Source: Alphaproteobacteria bacterium
Lineage (GTDB): Bacteria; Pseudomonadota; Alphaproteobacteria; Micropepsales; Micropepsaceae
Direction: 5' to 3'
Length of the DNA: 43,174 bases
Assembly (NCBI GenBank): GCA_017308375.1
Contig: JAFKEW010000061.1
Coordinates: 1 to 43,174 of the forward strand
Shown here: piece by piece, positions 15,101-23,186 of the stretch
Layout: each line of letters begins with the position of its first letter
Position numbering within the stretch: the first letter of the stretch is position 1
The notes under the pieces: generated by a model
The model's input: the letters and a program-made list of their open reading frames with translations, nothing else
Told to the model about the DNA's origin: nothing
The model's database searches: none
Position numbers and translations under genes: made by a program

Positions 15101-15871
15101 ATGAGCGCGAACGATGTGGCGAGCAAGGTGCCGGCCGTTACGCTGGGCTTCTGGATCATCAAGATCCTTGCCACCACATTGGGCGAGACCGGCGGCGACA
15201 CCGTGACCATGACGCTGAACCTCGGCTATCTGGTGGGGACGGCGATTTTCCTGTCGGCGCTGGTGGTGCTGGTGGTGGCGCAGATCGCGGCGAAGAAATT
15301 CCAGCCCTTTCTCTATTGGGCGACGATCATCGCTTCGACCACCGCGGGCACGACGATGGCCGATTTCGCCGACCGCTCTCTCGGCATCGGTTATGCGGGC
15401 GGGTCCACGCTGTTGCTCGCCGCCATGATTGCGGTGCTGGCGCTGTGGTACCGGGCCGAGGGGACGATTTCAGTTGATACTGTAAACACGCCGCGGGTGG
15501 AAGCGTTCTACTGGGCGGCGATCACCATCTCGCAGACCCTGGGCACCGCGCTTGGCGACTGGATGGCGGACGATGCCGGGGTCGGGTTCGCGGGCGGCGC
15601 GCTGGTGTTCGGTGCGGCGTTGGCGGTGGTGGCGGCACTCTATTTCTGGACAGGGATTTCGCGCGTGCTGCTGTTCTGGGCGGCCTTCATCCTGACCCGG
15701 CCACTGGGCGCGACGGTGGGCGATTTTCTGGACAAGCCGCTGAACCATGGCGGGCTGGCGCTGAGCCGACCGCTTGCCAGTGCCGTGCTGGCGGTGGCGA
15801 TTGTGGCGCTGGTTCTTCTGTTGCCGCAGCGTGCAGGCCGCCACCCTGGCGAAGCGCCGCGTGCGGCCTGA
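15101..15871 (+). CDS. COG4705-type membrane protein with a fourfold internal repeat
   Basis: 256 aa with about eight hydrophobic segments and no signal peptide. Four similar loops follow alternate helices: TTLGETGGDT, TTAGTTMADFADRS, QTLGTALGDWMADD and RPLGATVGDFLDKP. The common core is T-x-G-x-T-x-x-D. The layout suggests four copies of a two-helix unit, each supplying an acidic residue near the membrane. This matches the uncharacterised membrane-anchored family COG4705 as I know it. The conserved aspartates suggest cation handling, which is inference only. AAAGGG precedes the ATG. A 9-bp inverted repeat follows the gene and may be its terminator. Confidence 0.8.
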   Translation: MSANDVASKVPAVTLGFWIIKILATTLGETGGDTVTMTLNLGYLVGTAIFLSALVVLVVAQIAAKKFQPFLYWATIIASTTAGTTMADFADRSLGIGYAGGSTLLLAAMIAVLALWYRAEGTISVDTVNTPRVEAFYWAAITISQTLGTALGDWMADDAGVGFAGGALVFGAALAVVAALYFWTGISRVLLFWAAFILTRPLGATVGDFLDKPLNHGGLALSRPLASAVLAVAIVALVLLLPQRAGRHPGEAPRAA

Positions 15872-15899
15872 TTTGCCGGAAGTTTGCCTGGCGTTGTCG

Positions 15900-15928
15900 G
15901 AAGTGTCTGGTTTGTCGCAAGACACTTC
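15900..15928. terminator. Perfect 9-bp inverted repeat before glyQ
   Basis: GAAGTGTCT, 11-base loop, AGACACTTC. It lies in the 107-base gap between the membrane protein gene and glyQ. It may end the upstream transcript (no U-run follows) or be a protein-binding site in the glyQ promoter. Confidence 0.45.
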
Positions 15929-15978
15929 ACACGTTTCCGATTGCGCTTTAGGTTCCGGCCAATTTCCGAGGGTTTTCT

Positions 15979-16860
15979 GTGAAAAAGGCCGCGACATTTC
16001 AGGATCTGATCCTGACGCTGCAAAACTATTGGGCGGCGCAGGGCTGTCTGATCCTGCAGCCCTACGACATGGAGATGGGGGCGGGCACCTTTCACCCGGC
16101 CACCACGTTGCGCGCGCTGGGGCCGCGGCCGTGGCGGGCGGCCTATGTCCAGCCATCGCGGCGGCCGGGCGACGGGCGCTATGGCGAGAACCCGAACCGG
16201 TTGCAGCATTATTATCAGTATCAGGTGATCCTGAAGCCGGCGCCGAAGGATGTGCTGGAGCTTTATCTCGGTTCGATCAAGGCGATCGGGCTGGACCCGG
16301 CGCTGCACGACATCCGCTTTGTCGAGGATGACTGGGAGAGCCCGACCTTGGGCGCCTGGGGCCTCGGCTGGGAAGTGTGGTGCGACGGGATGGAGATCAC
16401 CCAGTTCACCTATTTCCAGCAGGTTGGCGGGTTCGATTGCGACCCCGTGGCGGCCGAGATCACCTACGGGCTGGAGCGGCTGGCGATGTATGTGCAGGGC
16501 GTGGAGTTCGTCTACGACCTCGCCTTCAACGACCAGTTTCGCTACGGCGAGGTGTTTCATCAGAGCGAGGTGGAATTCTCCACCTTCAATTTCGAGCGCG
16601 CGGATACCGCAACCCTGTTCCGCCATTTCGAGGATGCGGAGAAGGAATGTGCGGCGTTGCTGACGGCACGCAAGCTGGCGCTGCCAGCCTATGACCAGTG
16701 CATCAAGGCGAGCCATGCGTTCAACCTTCTGGATGCGCGGGGCGTGATTTCGGTGACCGAGCGCGCCGCCTATATCGGGCGGGTGCGGGCACTGGCGAAG
16801 GCGTGCGCCGAAGCCTGGCTCGAAAGCCCGATGGGCGCCTATACGCCGAGGTATGGGTGA
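15979..16860 (+). CDS. glyQ: Glycyl-tRNA synthetase alpha subunit
   Basis: 293 aa with a GTG start behind GAGGG. The alpha subunit of the bacterial alpha2-beta2 enzyme carries the class II catalytic core that activates glycine. Almost every family block is present: [58 protein letters not shown] and [18 protein letters not shown]. Length is normal. The beta subunit gene normally follows directly; here it begins 205 bases later because a palindromic element lies between them. The chain ends after TPRYG, and no frameshift is seen. Confidence 0.98.
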   Translation: MKKAATFQDLILTLQNYWAAQGCLILQPYDMEMGAGTFHPATTLRALGPRPWRAAYVQPSRRPGDGRYGENPNRLQHYYQYQVILKPAPKDVLELYLGSIKAIGLDPALHDIRFVEDDWESPTLGAWGLGWEVWCDGMEITQFTYFQQVGGFDCDPVAAEITYGLERLAMYVQGVEFVYDLAFNDQFRYGEVFHQSEVEFSTFNFERADTATLFRHFEDAEKECAALLTARKLALPAYDQCIKASHAFNLLDARGVISVTERAAYIGRVRALAKACAEAWLESPMGAYTPRYG

Positions 16861-16868
16861 TGAAAGAT

Positions 16869-17049
16869 TGTCATCCCCGGCGAGCATTGCGCGTTTTACG
16901 CGCGATGCGAGGGAAGGGGATCCATGTGGGTCAACGTATCTGGTCTGAAAAACTGCGTGCCGCACACTTTTCTTTAGAACCGTTCCGGTGGCACTGCCTG
17001 GGTCCCCTTCCCCTCGCGACGCTAACGCGCCACTCGGCCGGGGATGACA
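16869..17049. repeat. MITE-like palindromic element, family B copy 2, between glyQ and glyS
   Basis: Begins TGTCATCCCCGGCGAGCATT and ends GCCGGGGATGACA. It has the same GAGGGAAGGGGATCCA and GCCTGGGTCCCCTTCCCCTC arms as the copy at 5636, with a longer unmatched centre (about 16929-17000). It starts 8 bases after the glyQ stop and ends 16 bases before the glyS start, so it must be transcribed within the operon and can fold into a long hairpin in the messenger. Confidence 0.82.
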
Positions 17050-17065
17050 ATTGGGTGGGGGTGTG

Positions 17066-19186
17066 ATGCCGGATTTTCTGCTGGAATTGTTGAGCGAGGA
17101 AATCCCCGCGCGGATGCAGGTGCAGGCCGCGAAGGATCTGGAGCGGCTGGTGGTTGGCGCGCTGTCGGACCGTGGTTTGTTGTTCGAGGCGGCACAAGGG
17201 TTTTCCGGGCCCCGGCGGTTGACCTTGGCGATCACCGGCCTGCCGGTGAAGCAGCCCGATGTCAGCGAGGAGAAAAAGGGCCCGCGGGTGAATGCGCCCG
17301 AGAAAGCGATCGAGGGTTTTTTGCGTTCGGCGGGCGTGACCCTCGCGCAATGCGAAAAGCGCGATGACGGCAAGGGCGAATTCTATGTCGCGGTGATTGC
17401 GCGCAAGGGCCGGCCGACGGCGGAGGTGCTGGCGGAAATTCTGCCGGAGCTACTGGCGAAACTGCCGTGGCCGAAAAGCATGCGCTTTCCCGGCAGCCCG
17501 GTGCGCTGGGTGCGGCCGCTGCATTCGATCCTCGCTACCTTCGATGGCGAGGTGGTGCCGTTTGAATTTGCCGGTGTGCAAAGCGGCAGCACGACGCGCG
17601 GGCATCGGTTTTTGTCGCAAGGCGAGATATTTGCGCGGCGGTTCGAGGATTATGAGGCGGCGCTGAAGGCGGGCCATGTGATCCTGGACCCGGAGGAACG
17701 GCGTGAGATCATTCTGCATGATGCGAAGCAGAAGGCGTTTGCGCTGGGGCTGGAACTGATCGCGGACGAGGGATTGCTGAACGAGGTGGCGGGGCTGGCC
17801 GAATGGCCGGTGGTGCTGGTCGGCACGATTGAAGATCAATTCATGGATGTGCCGCCGGAGATTCTGCAAACCTCCATGCGCACGCATCAGAAATATTTTT
17901 CGCTGCGCGACCCGAAGACGGGAAAAATGGCGAACCGCTTTGCCGTGGTCGCCAACATGATCGCGGAAGACGGCGGCAAGGAGATTGTGGCCGGAAATGA
18001 ACGCGTGCTGCGCGCGCGGCTGTCGGACGCCAAATTCTTCTGGGATCAGGATCGGAAGCGCACGCTGGAAAGCCGCGTGGACGATCTGAAAAAGATCGTG
18101 TTCCACGCCAAACTTGGCACGCAATATGAACGGGTAGAACGGATCGAAGCGCTCGCGGGCGAGATCGCGGAAAAGATCGGGGCCGATGTAAGGAAAGCCA
18201 AGCGCGCGGCGCGGCTTTCCAAGGCCGATCTGACCACGGGCGTGGTGGGCGAATTCCCCGAGCTTCAGGGCGTGATGGGGCGCTACTACGCGCTGCATGA
18301 CGGTGAGGGCTCGGACGTCGCTGATGCAATCCGCGATCACTACAAACCTGTCGGCCCGAGCGATGCTGTGCCAAACGCGCCGGTTTCCATCGCGGTGGCG
18401 CTGGCGGATAAACTGGATCAGTTGGCTGGATTCTTTGCGATAGATGAAAAGCCAACGGGTTCTAGCGATCCTTACGCGCTTCGGCGGGCGGCGCTTGGTG
18501 TTATCCGCATAATCTTAAATTCTGGTCATAAGCTATCAATGGGCGATCTAACCCGGAAGCATGTTGGATACATAGGTGAGATATCTTTGCGCGCTATTCC
18601 CTTGGCGTTGCAATCGAAGCCGAGTGAACGTTTGGCTAGTGGGATTGAGAACGCCCTCATTTATGAACTCATGCAGTTTTTTACAGATCGCCTCAAAGTC
18701 GCGTTGAAGGAAAAAGGAACGCGGCACGATTTGATCGATGCCGTGTTCAGCCTCGGCAATGAAGACGATCTGGTGCGGCTGGTGGCCCGCGTCGAGGCGT
18801 TGCAGGAATTTCTGAAAAGCGAAGATGGCGCCAATCTTCTCACCGCGTACAAGCGCGCGGCGAATATTCTGAAGGCCGAAGAGAAGAAGGACAAAACCAG
18901 TTATGACGGTGCGCCGGACCCGGATGCGTTGGTGCAGCCGGAAGAGACGGCGCTGTTTACCGAACTGGCGGTGGCGTCCGATCTGATCAAGGCGGAAATC
19001 GAACGCGAGCGTTTTGTCGAGGCGATGGGCGTAATGGCGCGGCTGCGCGGGCCTGTCGATGCCTTTTTCGACAAGGTGACGGTGAACGACAAGGATGCGG
19101 GTCTGCGCAGGAACCGTTTGCTGCTGCTCTCCCGCCTGCGCGCGGTGATGCATCAGGTGGCGGATTTCTCGAAAGTTGAGGGGTAA
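17066..19186 (+). CDS. glyS: Glycyl-tRNA synthetase beta subunit
   Basis: 706 aa, slightly longer than the E. coli protein (689). The beta subunit binds tRNA(Gly) and is needed for charging by GlyQ. The start MPDFLLELLSEEIPARMQ at 17066 is that of the family; the upstream TTG at 17051 is in frame but less likely. An HD-like domain and a C-terminal anticodon-binding-like region follow (FFDKVTVNDKDAGLRRNRLLLLS). A stretch at about 18440-18720 is distinctly lower in GC than the rest, with rare codons (ATA, TTA, CTA), yet the frame is open, which suggests exchange with foreign DNA. It is probably transcribed with glyQ through the repeat. Confidence 0.97.
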   Translation: MPDFLLELLSEEIPARMQVQAAKDLERLVVGALSDRGLLFEAAQGFSGPRRLTLAITGLPVKQPDVSEEKKGPRVNAPEKAIEGFLRSAGVTLAQCEKRDDGKGEFYVAVIARKGRPTAEVLAEILPELLAKLPWPKSMRFPGSPVRWVRPLHSILATFDGEVVPFEFAGVQSGSTTRGHRFLSQGEIFARRFEDYEAALKAGHVILDPEERREIILHDAKQKAFALGLELIADEGLLNEVAGLAEWPVVLVGTIEDQFMDVPPEILQTSMRTHQKYFSLRDPKTGKMANRFAVVANMIAEDGGKEIVAGNERVLRARLSDAKFFWDQDRKRTLESRVDDLKKIVFHAKLGTQYERVERIEALAGEIAEKIGADVRKAKRAARLSKADLTTGVVGEFPELQGVMGRYYALHDGEGSDVADAIRDHYKPVGPSDAVPNAPVSIAVALADKLDQLAGFFAIDEKPTGSSDPYALRRAALGVIRIILNSGHKLSMGDLTRKHVGYIGEISLRAIPLALQSKPSERLASGIENALIYELMQFFTDRLKVALKEKGTRHDLIDAVFSLGNEDDLVRLVARVEALQEFLKSEDGANLLTAYKRAANILKAEEKKDKTSYDGAPDPDALVQPEETALFTELAVASDLIKAEIERERFVEAMGVMARLRGPVDAFFDKVTVNDKDAGLRRNRLLLLSRLRAVMHQVADFSKVEG
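18440..18720 (+). other. Low-GC patch inside glyS
   Basis: Counted by hand, 18481-18720 has 114 G or C of 240 (47.5%). Sample 60-base lines elsewhere in the gene give 70% (17401-17460) and 65% (19021-19080). The edges are gradual to the eye, so the limits are approximate. The patch encodes LNSGHKLSMGDLTRKHVGYI and the following helices. Confidence 0.65.
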
Positions 19187-19208
19187 GTTCTTTTTCGATC
19201 ACGCTCCT

Positions 19209-19336
19209 TGTCATGGCCCACCGGAGTGTGGGCCATCCAGATGAAGCTGCGGTAGCTGCCAAGAGAACTACGGAAAACGGTGCTTTAAACCGTGCGACAA
19301 CGTCACCTGGGCGGCCCGCATTCGCGGGCCGTGACA
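19209..19336. repeat. MITE-like palindromic element, family A copy 2
   Basis: Begins TGTCATGGCC and ends GGGCCGTGACA. It has end hairpins (GGCCCAC...GTGGGCC and GGCCCGC...GCGGGCC) and the inner CCATCCAGATGA / TCACCTGGGCGG pair, as in 906-1029. It fills the spacer between glyS and the convergent MAPEG gene. Confidence 0.78.
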
Positions 19337-19357
19337 GCATGTAAGTGTTATCAGCCC

Positions 19358-19750
19358 TTACCCCACTGGCGGCAGGAAGAAGAACAGCCACATCGCGAAG
19401 ACTGTGAGGTTCGAGAGTGCGAACAGCGTCATGCGGTGGCTGAGCTTGTCATAGGTGAGGTGCACGGCGCTGTGCACCGCGCGCAAGGCGACATAAATCC
19501 AGGCGAGGTAGAGGAAGGTGTCGTCGACGCGGTTCGTCACCAGCAGTATCAGGCAGATGACGTAGAACAGCACCGGCATTTCCAGGAGGTCGGCGTAGTT
19601 CGGGTTGGAGAGGCCGCCGGGGATATCGCCGGTGGCGCTGTCCTGCGGGCTGGGCCGCCGCGTCATGCGCCGCGCCGGTACGAACAGCAGCACAAAGAAT
19701 GTGAGCCCGGCGAGCGCGCCCATCGGCGCAAGGATCATTTCGGAGTTCAT
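19358..19750 (-). CDS. MAPEG-family membrane protein
   Basis: 130 aa with four hydrophobic segments. LYLAWIYVALRAVHSAVHLTYDKLSHR is the typical MAPEG signature around helices 3 and 4, with the R-x-x-H-x-x-x-H-L-T pattern. MAPEG proteins in eukaryotes are glutathione S-transferases and eicosanoid enzymes. Bacterial members like this one are mostly of unknown activity, perhaps glutathione-dependent. It is an inner membrane protein. The gene is convergent with glyS and about 130 bases upstream of it is the DUF4242 gene on the same strand, separated by a CCTCCC-type repeat. Confidence 0.88.
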   Translation of the reverse strand: MNSEMILAPMGALAGLTFFVLLFVPARRMTRRPSPQDSATGDIPGGLSNPNYADLLEMPVLFYVICLILLVTNRVDDTFLYLAWIYVALRAVHSAVHLTYDKLSHRMTLFALSNLTVFAMWLFFFLPPVG

Positions 19751-19828
19751 GCGTGTTCCCGCCCGTGGTGACGGGAAAGCATGTCACGCGGCGGGCGCGC
19801 GGGGCAATGCGGGGGCCCCCTCCGCTTC

Positions 19829-19876
19829 CCCCGGATCAAGTCCGGGGTCGCACCTCCCCCGTAACGACGGGGGAGG
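19829..19876. repeat. CCTCCC-type palindromic repeat upstream of the MAPEG gene
   Basis: Two adjacent hairpins: CCCCGGA-TCAAG-TCCGGGG and CCTCCCCC-GTAACGAC-GGGGGAGG (19853-19876). The second ends 8 bases before the stop of the DUF4242 gene, so it may serve as that gene's terminator. Confidence 0.7.
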
Positions 19877-19884
19877 ATAAACGA

Positions 19885-20169
19885 TCAGCCGGTGCGTTCG
19901 GTGGTGGGGTCGATCATCTTGCGCACCTCGGTGACCTTGGTGGCGGGGAAGCCGCTCAGCTCCGCATGTTTGCGGATGGTCGCCTCGTCCTTCGCCAGAT
20001 AGACGCAGAAGGTCTTGTTCTCCGCCACATAGCTCTCCTGCCACTGGATGTCCGGGCCGATGGTGCGCAGCGCCTCGTTCGATTTGGCGGCGGCGGCGCG
20101 AAGCTCCTCACGCTCCAGGGTGCCGACCGCAGGGATGTCGCGTTCGATGATGAATTTCCGCAGTGCCAT
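19885..20169 (-). CDS. DUF4242 protein (SCO4226-like ferredoxin-fold)
   Basis: 94 aa. RKFIIERDIPAVGTLEREEL, IQWQESYVAENKTFCVYLA and IRKHAELSGFPATKVTEVRK are the hallmarks of DUF4242. The fold is a ferredoxin-like beta-alpha-beta, and one Streptomyces member (SCO4226) was described as a nickel-binding protein. Here metal binding is unproven, although His and Cys residues lie in the comparable region. It is a single gene, divergent from ppdK across 150 bases, with a weak GGGA ribosome-binding site. Confidence 0.88.
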   Translation of the reverse strand: MALRKFIIERDIPAVGTLEREELRAAAAKSNEALRTIGPDIQWQESYVAENKTFCVYLAKDEATIRKHAELSGFPATKVTEVRKMIDPTTERTG

Positions 20170-20320
20170 GGTGATTTTCCCGCTCTGTGCCTATGCCGCA
20201 GGCGGTACGATAGGAAATCCCTTAAGTTTACGCAAATAACATGGGAGGCTTGACCCGGCTGCACTGCAACATGAAACAGTGTGCGCCGGCGAGAAGCCGG
20301 GCATATGGAGCGAATTTGAT

Positions 20321-22996
20321 ATGAGCAAATGGGTCTATTCGTTTGGTGACGGCGCCGCGGAAGGCGAGGCCGGGATGAAGAATCTGCTCGGCGGCAAGGG
20401 GGCGAACCTGGCCGAGATGAGCAATCTGGGCCTGCCCGTGCCGCCCGGCTTCACCATCACCACCGAAGTCTGCACCCATTATTATGCCAACGGCCAAAGC
20501 TATCCCGCCGAACTGAAGGCGGCGGTGGAGAAGGCGGTGGCGAAGGTCGGCGAACTGACCGGCACCAAATTCGGCGATGCGCAGAAGCCGCTGCTGGTTT
20601 CGGTGCGATCCGGCGCGCGGGTTTCGATGCCCGGCATGATGGACACGGTGCTGAACCTCGGCCTGACGAAGGAGACGACCGAAGGCCTTGCCAGGCTGAC
20701 CGGCGATGCGCGTTTCGCCTATGACAGTTATCGCCGTTTCATTCAGATGTATTCGAACGTGGTACTGGGCGTGGAGCACGCGCTGTTCGAGGAAATTCTC
20801 GACACCATCAAGGAAGAGAAGGGCATCGAACTCGACACCGAACTGGATGCCGCCGATCTGAAGCGTATCGCGCAAGCCTATAAGGATCGGGTGCAGAAGG
20901 ATCTGGGCTCGCCGTTCCCCGATGATGTGGAAGCGCAATTGTGGGGTGCGATCGGGGCGGTGTTCGGATCGTGGCAGAGTTCGCGCGCCAACACCTATCG
21001 CCGTCTGCATCACATTCCGGAGAACTGGGGCACCGCGGTCAATGTGCAGGCCATGGTGTTCGGCAATCGCGGCGAGACATCGGCCACCGGCGTTGCGTTC
21101 ACGCGCAATCCCTCCACCGGTGAGAACCTGCTTTACGGCGAATTTCTGATCAATGCGCAAGGCGAGGACGTGGTGGCCGGCATTCGCACGCCGCAGCCGA
21201 TCACCAAAGAAGTGCGCGAACGCCAGGGCGGCAAGCTGCCGTCGATGGAAGAAGCGATGCCGGATGCGTTCGCCACGCTGAAACGCATCGGCGAAACGCT
21301 GGAAGCGCATTACCGCGACATGCAGGACGTGGAATTCACCGTGCAGGAAGGCAAGCTGTTCATGCTGCAGACCCGCAACGGCAAGCGCACGGCGGAAGCG
21401 GCGCTGAAAGTCGCGGTCGACATGGTGAAGGAAGGGCTGATCGGCAAGGACATTGCGGTGGCCCGTGTCGATCCGGCGGCACTCGACCAATTGCTGCACC
21501 CGACGCTGGACCCAGATGCGCCGCGCGATCTGATCGCGACCGGGCTTGCGGCCTCACCCGGCGCGGCCACGGGCGAAGTGGCGTTCACGGCAGACGAGGC
21601 GGAGAAACTGGCCGCGGACGGGCGCGATGTGATTTTGGTGCGCACCGAAACCAGCCCCGAAGACATTCACGGCATGCACGCCGCGAAAGGCATTCTGACC
21701 GCGCGCGGGGGCATGACGAGCCACGCCGCTGTGGTGGCGCGCGGCATGGGGCGGCCGTGTGTTTCAGGCGCCGGCACGCTCAAGATCGATGCGGCGCAAG
21801 GCGTGATGACGGCGGGCGGCACAACCGTCCGCCGCGGCGATGTCATCACCATCGACGGGGCTGTGGGCGAGGTGTACCGCGGCAAGGTGGCGATGCGCCA
21901 GCCGGAACTGACGGGCGATTTTGGCACGCTGATGGGGTGGGCGGATTCAATCCGTACACTGAAAATTCGCACCAATGCCGATACACCGTCGGACGCGGAG
22001 ACCGCGCGCAAATTCGGCGCCGAGGGCATTGGCCTGTGCCGGACCGAGCACATGTTCTTCGAGCAGGAGCGCATCGTGGCGGTGCGCCAGATGATCCTGG
22101 CCGATGACGAGAAGGGGCGGCAGGCCGCACTTGCCCGGTTGCTGCCGATGCAGCGGGGCGATTTCGAGGCCATTTTCAAGGAGATGGAGGGCCTGCCGGT
22201 CACCATCCGCCTGCTCGACCCGCCGTTGCATGAATTCCTGCCCCATAAGGAGGAGGAGATTGCCGAGGTGGCGGCGGCGGCGGGCGCAGACCCGGCAAAG
22301 CTTCGGGCGCGGGCGATTGCGTTGCAGGAATCGAACCCGATGCTGGGGCATCGCGGTTGCCGGCTGGGCATCACCTATCCCGAAATCTACGAAATGCAGG
22401 CGCGCGCCATTCTGGAAGCGGCACTGAATGTGGAAGCCGCGGGCGGTAAGGCGGTGCAGCTTGAAATCATGGTTCCGCTGGTGGGCTTCAAGGCCGAACT
22501 CGACTTTTTGAAAGAGCGGATCGTGGCGGTGGCGCATGCGCTGGAGAAAGAGCGCGGCAAACTTCCCAATTATCTGATCGGCACGATGATCGAATTGCCG
22601 CGTGCCGCATTGCAGGCCGGCAGCATTGCCGAGAGTGCGGAGTTCTTCTCCTTCGGCACCAACGATCTGACGCAGACAGCGCTTGGTGTGAGCCGCGACG
22701 ACGCCGGAACATTCCTGACAGAATATCTGAAGAAGGGAATTGTCGCGCGCGATCCCTTCGTCAGCATCGATCAGGATGGTGTTGGCGAGCTGGTGCGGAT
22801 TGCGGCGAAACGTGGGCGCGAGACGCGCGAGAATCTTAAACTCGGCATCTGTGGCGAGCATGGCGGCGACCCGGAATCGATCCGTTTTTGTCACTCGGCC
22901 GGGCTCGATTATGTGTCGTGTTCACCATTTCGCGTGCCTGTAGCGCGACTGGCTGCCGCACAAGCGGCCCTGGAATCGCGTCACGAATCGGACTGA
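20321..22996 (+). CDS. ppdK: Pyruvate, phosphate dikinase
   Basis: 891 aa, normal length. Interconverts pyruvate, ATP and phosphate with phosphoenolpyruvate, AMP and pyrophosphate. The N-terminal ATP-grasp region has LLGGKGANLAEMSNLGLPVPPGF. The central phosphohistidine domain has GGMTSHAAVVARGMGRPCVSG, with the swinging His at about residue 468. The C-terminal PEP/pyruvate barrel has GIGLCRTEHMFF and EFFSFGTNDLTQTALGVSRDD. ATG at 20321 is chosen because GGAG lies 10 bases upstream and the family starts with this sequence. In alphaproteobacteria ppdK often lies near glyQS, as here. A hairpin with a U-rich tail follows at 23040. Confidence 0.98.
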   Translation: MSKWVYSFGDGAAEGEAGMKNLLGGKGANLAEMSNLGLPVPPGFTITTEVCTHYYANGQSYPAELKAAVEKAVAKVGELTGTKFGDAQKPLLVSVRSGARVSMPGMMDTVLNLGLTKETTEGLARLTGDARFAYDSYRRFIQMYSNVVLGVEHALFEEILDTIKEEKGIELDTELDAADLKRIAQAYKDRVQKDLGSPFPDDVEAQLWGAIGAVFGSWQSSRANTYRRLHHIPENWGTAVNVQAMVFGNRGETSATGVAFTRNPSTGENLLYGEFLINAQGEDVVAGIRTPQPITKEVRERQGGKLPSMEEAMPDAFATLKRIGETLEAHYRDMQDVEFTVQEGKLFMLQTRNGKRTAEAALKVAVDMVKEGLIGKDIAVARVDPAALDQLLHPTLDPDAPRDLIATGLAASPGAATGEVAFTADEAEKLAADGRDVILVRTETSPEDIHGMHAAKGILTARGGMTSHAAVVARGMGRPCVSGAGTLKIDAAQGVMTAGGTTVRRGDVITIDGAVGEVYRGKVAMRQPELTGDFGTLMGWADSIRTLKIRTNADTPSDAETARKFGAEGIGLCRTEHMFFEQERIVAVRQMILADDEKGRQAALARLLPMQRGDFEAIFKEMEGLPVTIRLLDPPLHEFLPHKEEEIAEVAAAAGADPAKLRARAIALQESNPMLGHRGCRLGITYPEIYEMQARAILEAALNVEAAGGKAVQLEIMVPLVGFKAELDFLKERIVAVAHALEKERGKLPNYLIGTMIELPRAALQAGSIAESAEFFSFGTNDLTQTALGVSRDDAGTFLTEYLKKGIVARDPFVSIDQDGVGELVRIAAKRGRETRENLKLGICGEHGGDPESIRFCHSAGLDYVSCSPFRVPVARLAAAQAALESRHESD

Positions 22997-23016
22997 TCCG
23001 TACACGGACGATGCAG

Positions 23017-23033
23017 GAAAACCCTGGGTTTTC
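23017..23033. repeat. Perfect palindrome after ppdK
   Basis: GAAAACCC-T-GGGTTTTC, 20 bases after the ppdK stop and just before the terminator. The one-base centre disfavours a hairpin and fits a duplex site or a compact stem with a larger effective loop. Confidence 0.45.
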
Positions 23034-23039
23034 TTGGTA

Positions 23040-23077
23040 TCCATGACGCTGTGTCATGGAGCGGTCGCTTTTTGTTT
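23040..23077 (+). terminator. Intrinsic terminator of ppdK
   Basis: TCCATGAC, loop GCTGT, GTCATGGA, then after a short GC stretch CTTTTTGTTT. Eight perfect pairs, although the U-run begins about 9 bases after the stem. Confidence 0.6.
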
Positions 23078-23186
23078 GACGGCCCGGAATTTCACTGGCA
23101 GAAGTTTCGCCCTCTGAACCAGAGTGCGCGGGAACTTTGAAGACTAATCTGACCAGAGAAATTTTAGGGAAGAGTCTAACGCGCGA

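Noticed and set aside
15640..17373. 577-codon frame antisense to COG4705, glyQ and the repeat
   Set aside because: It crosses two sound genes and a palindromic element; no protein features.
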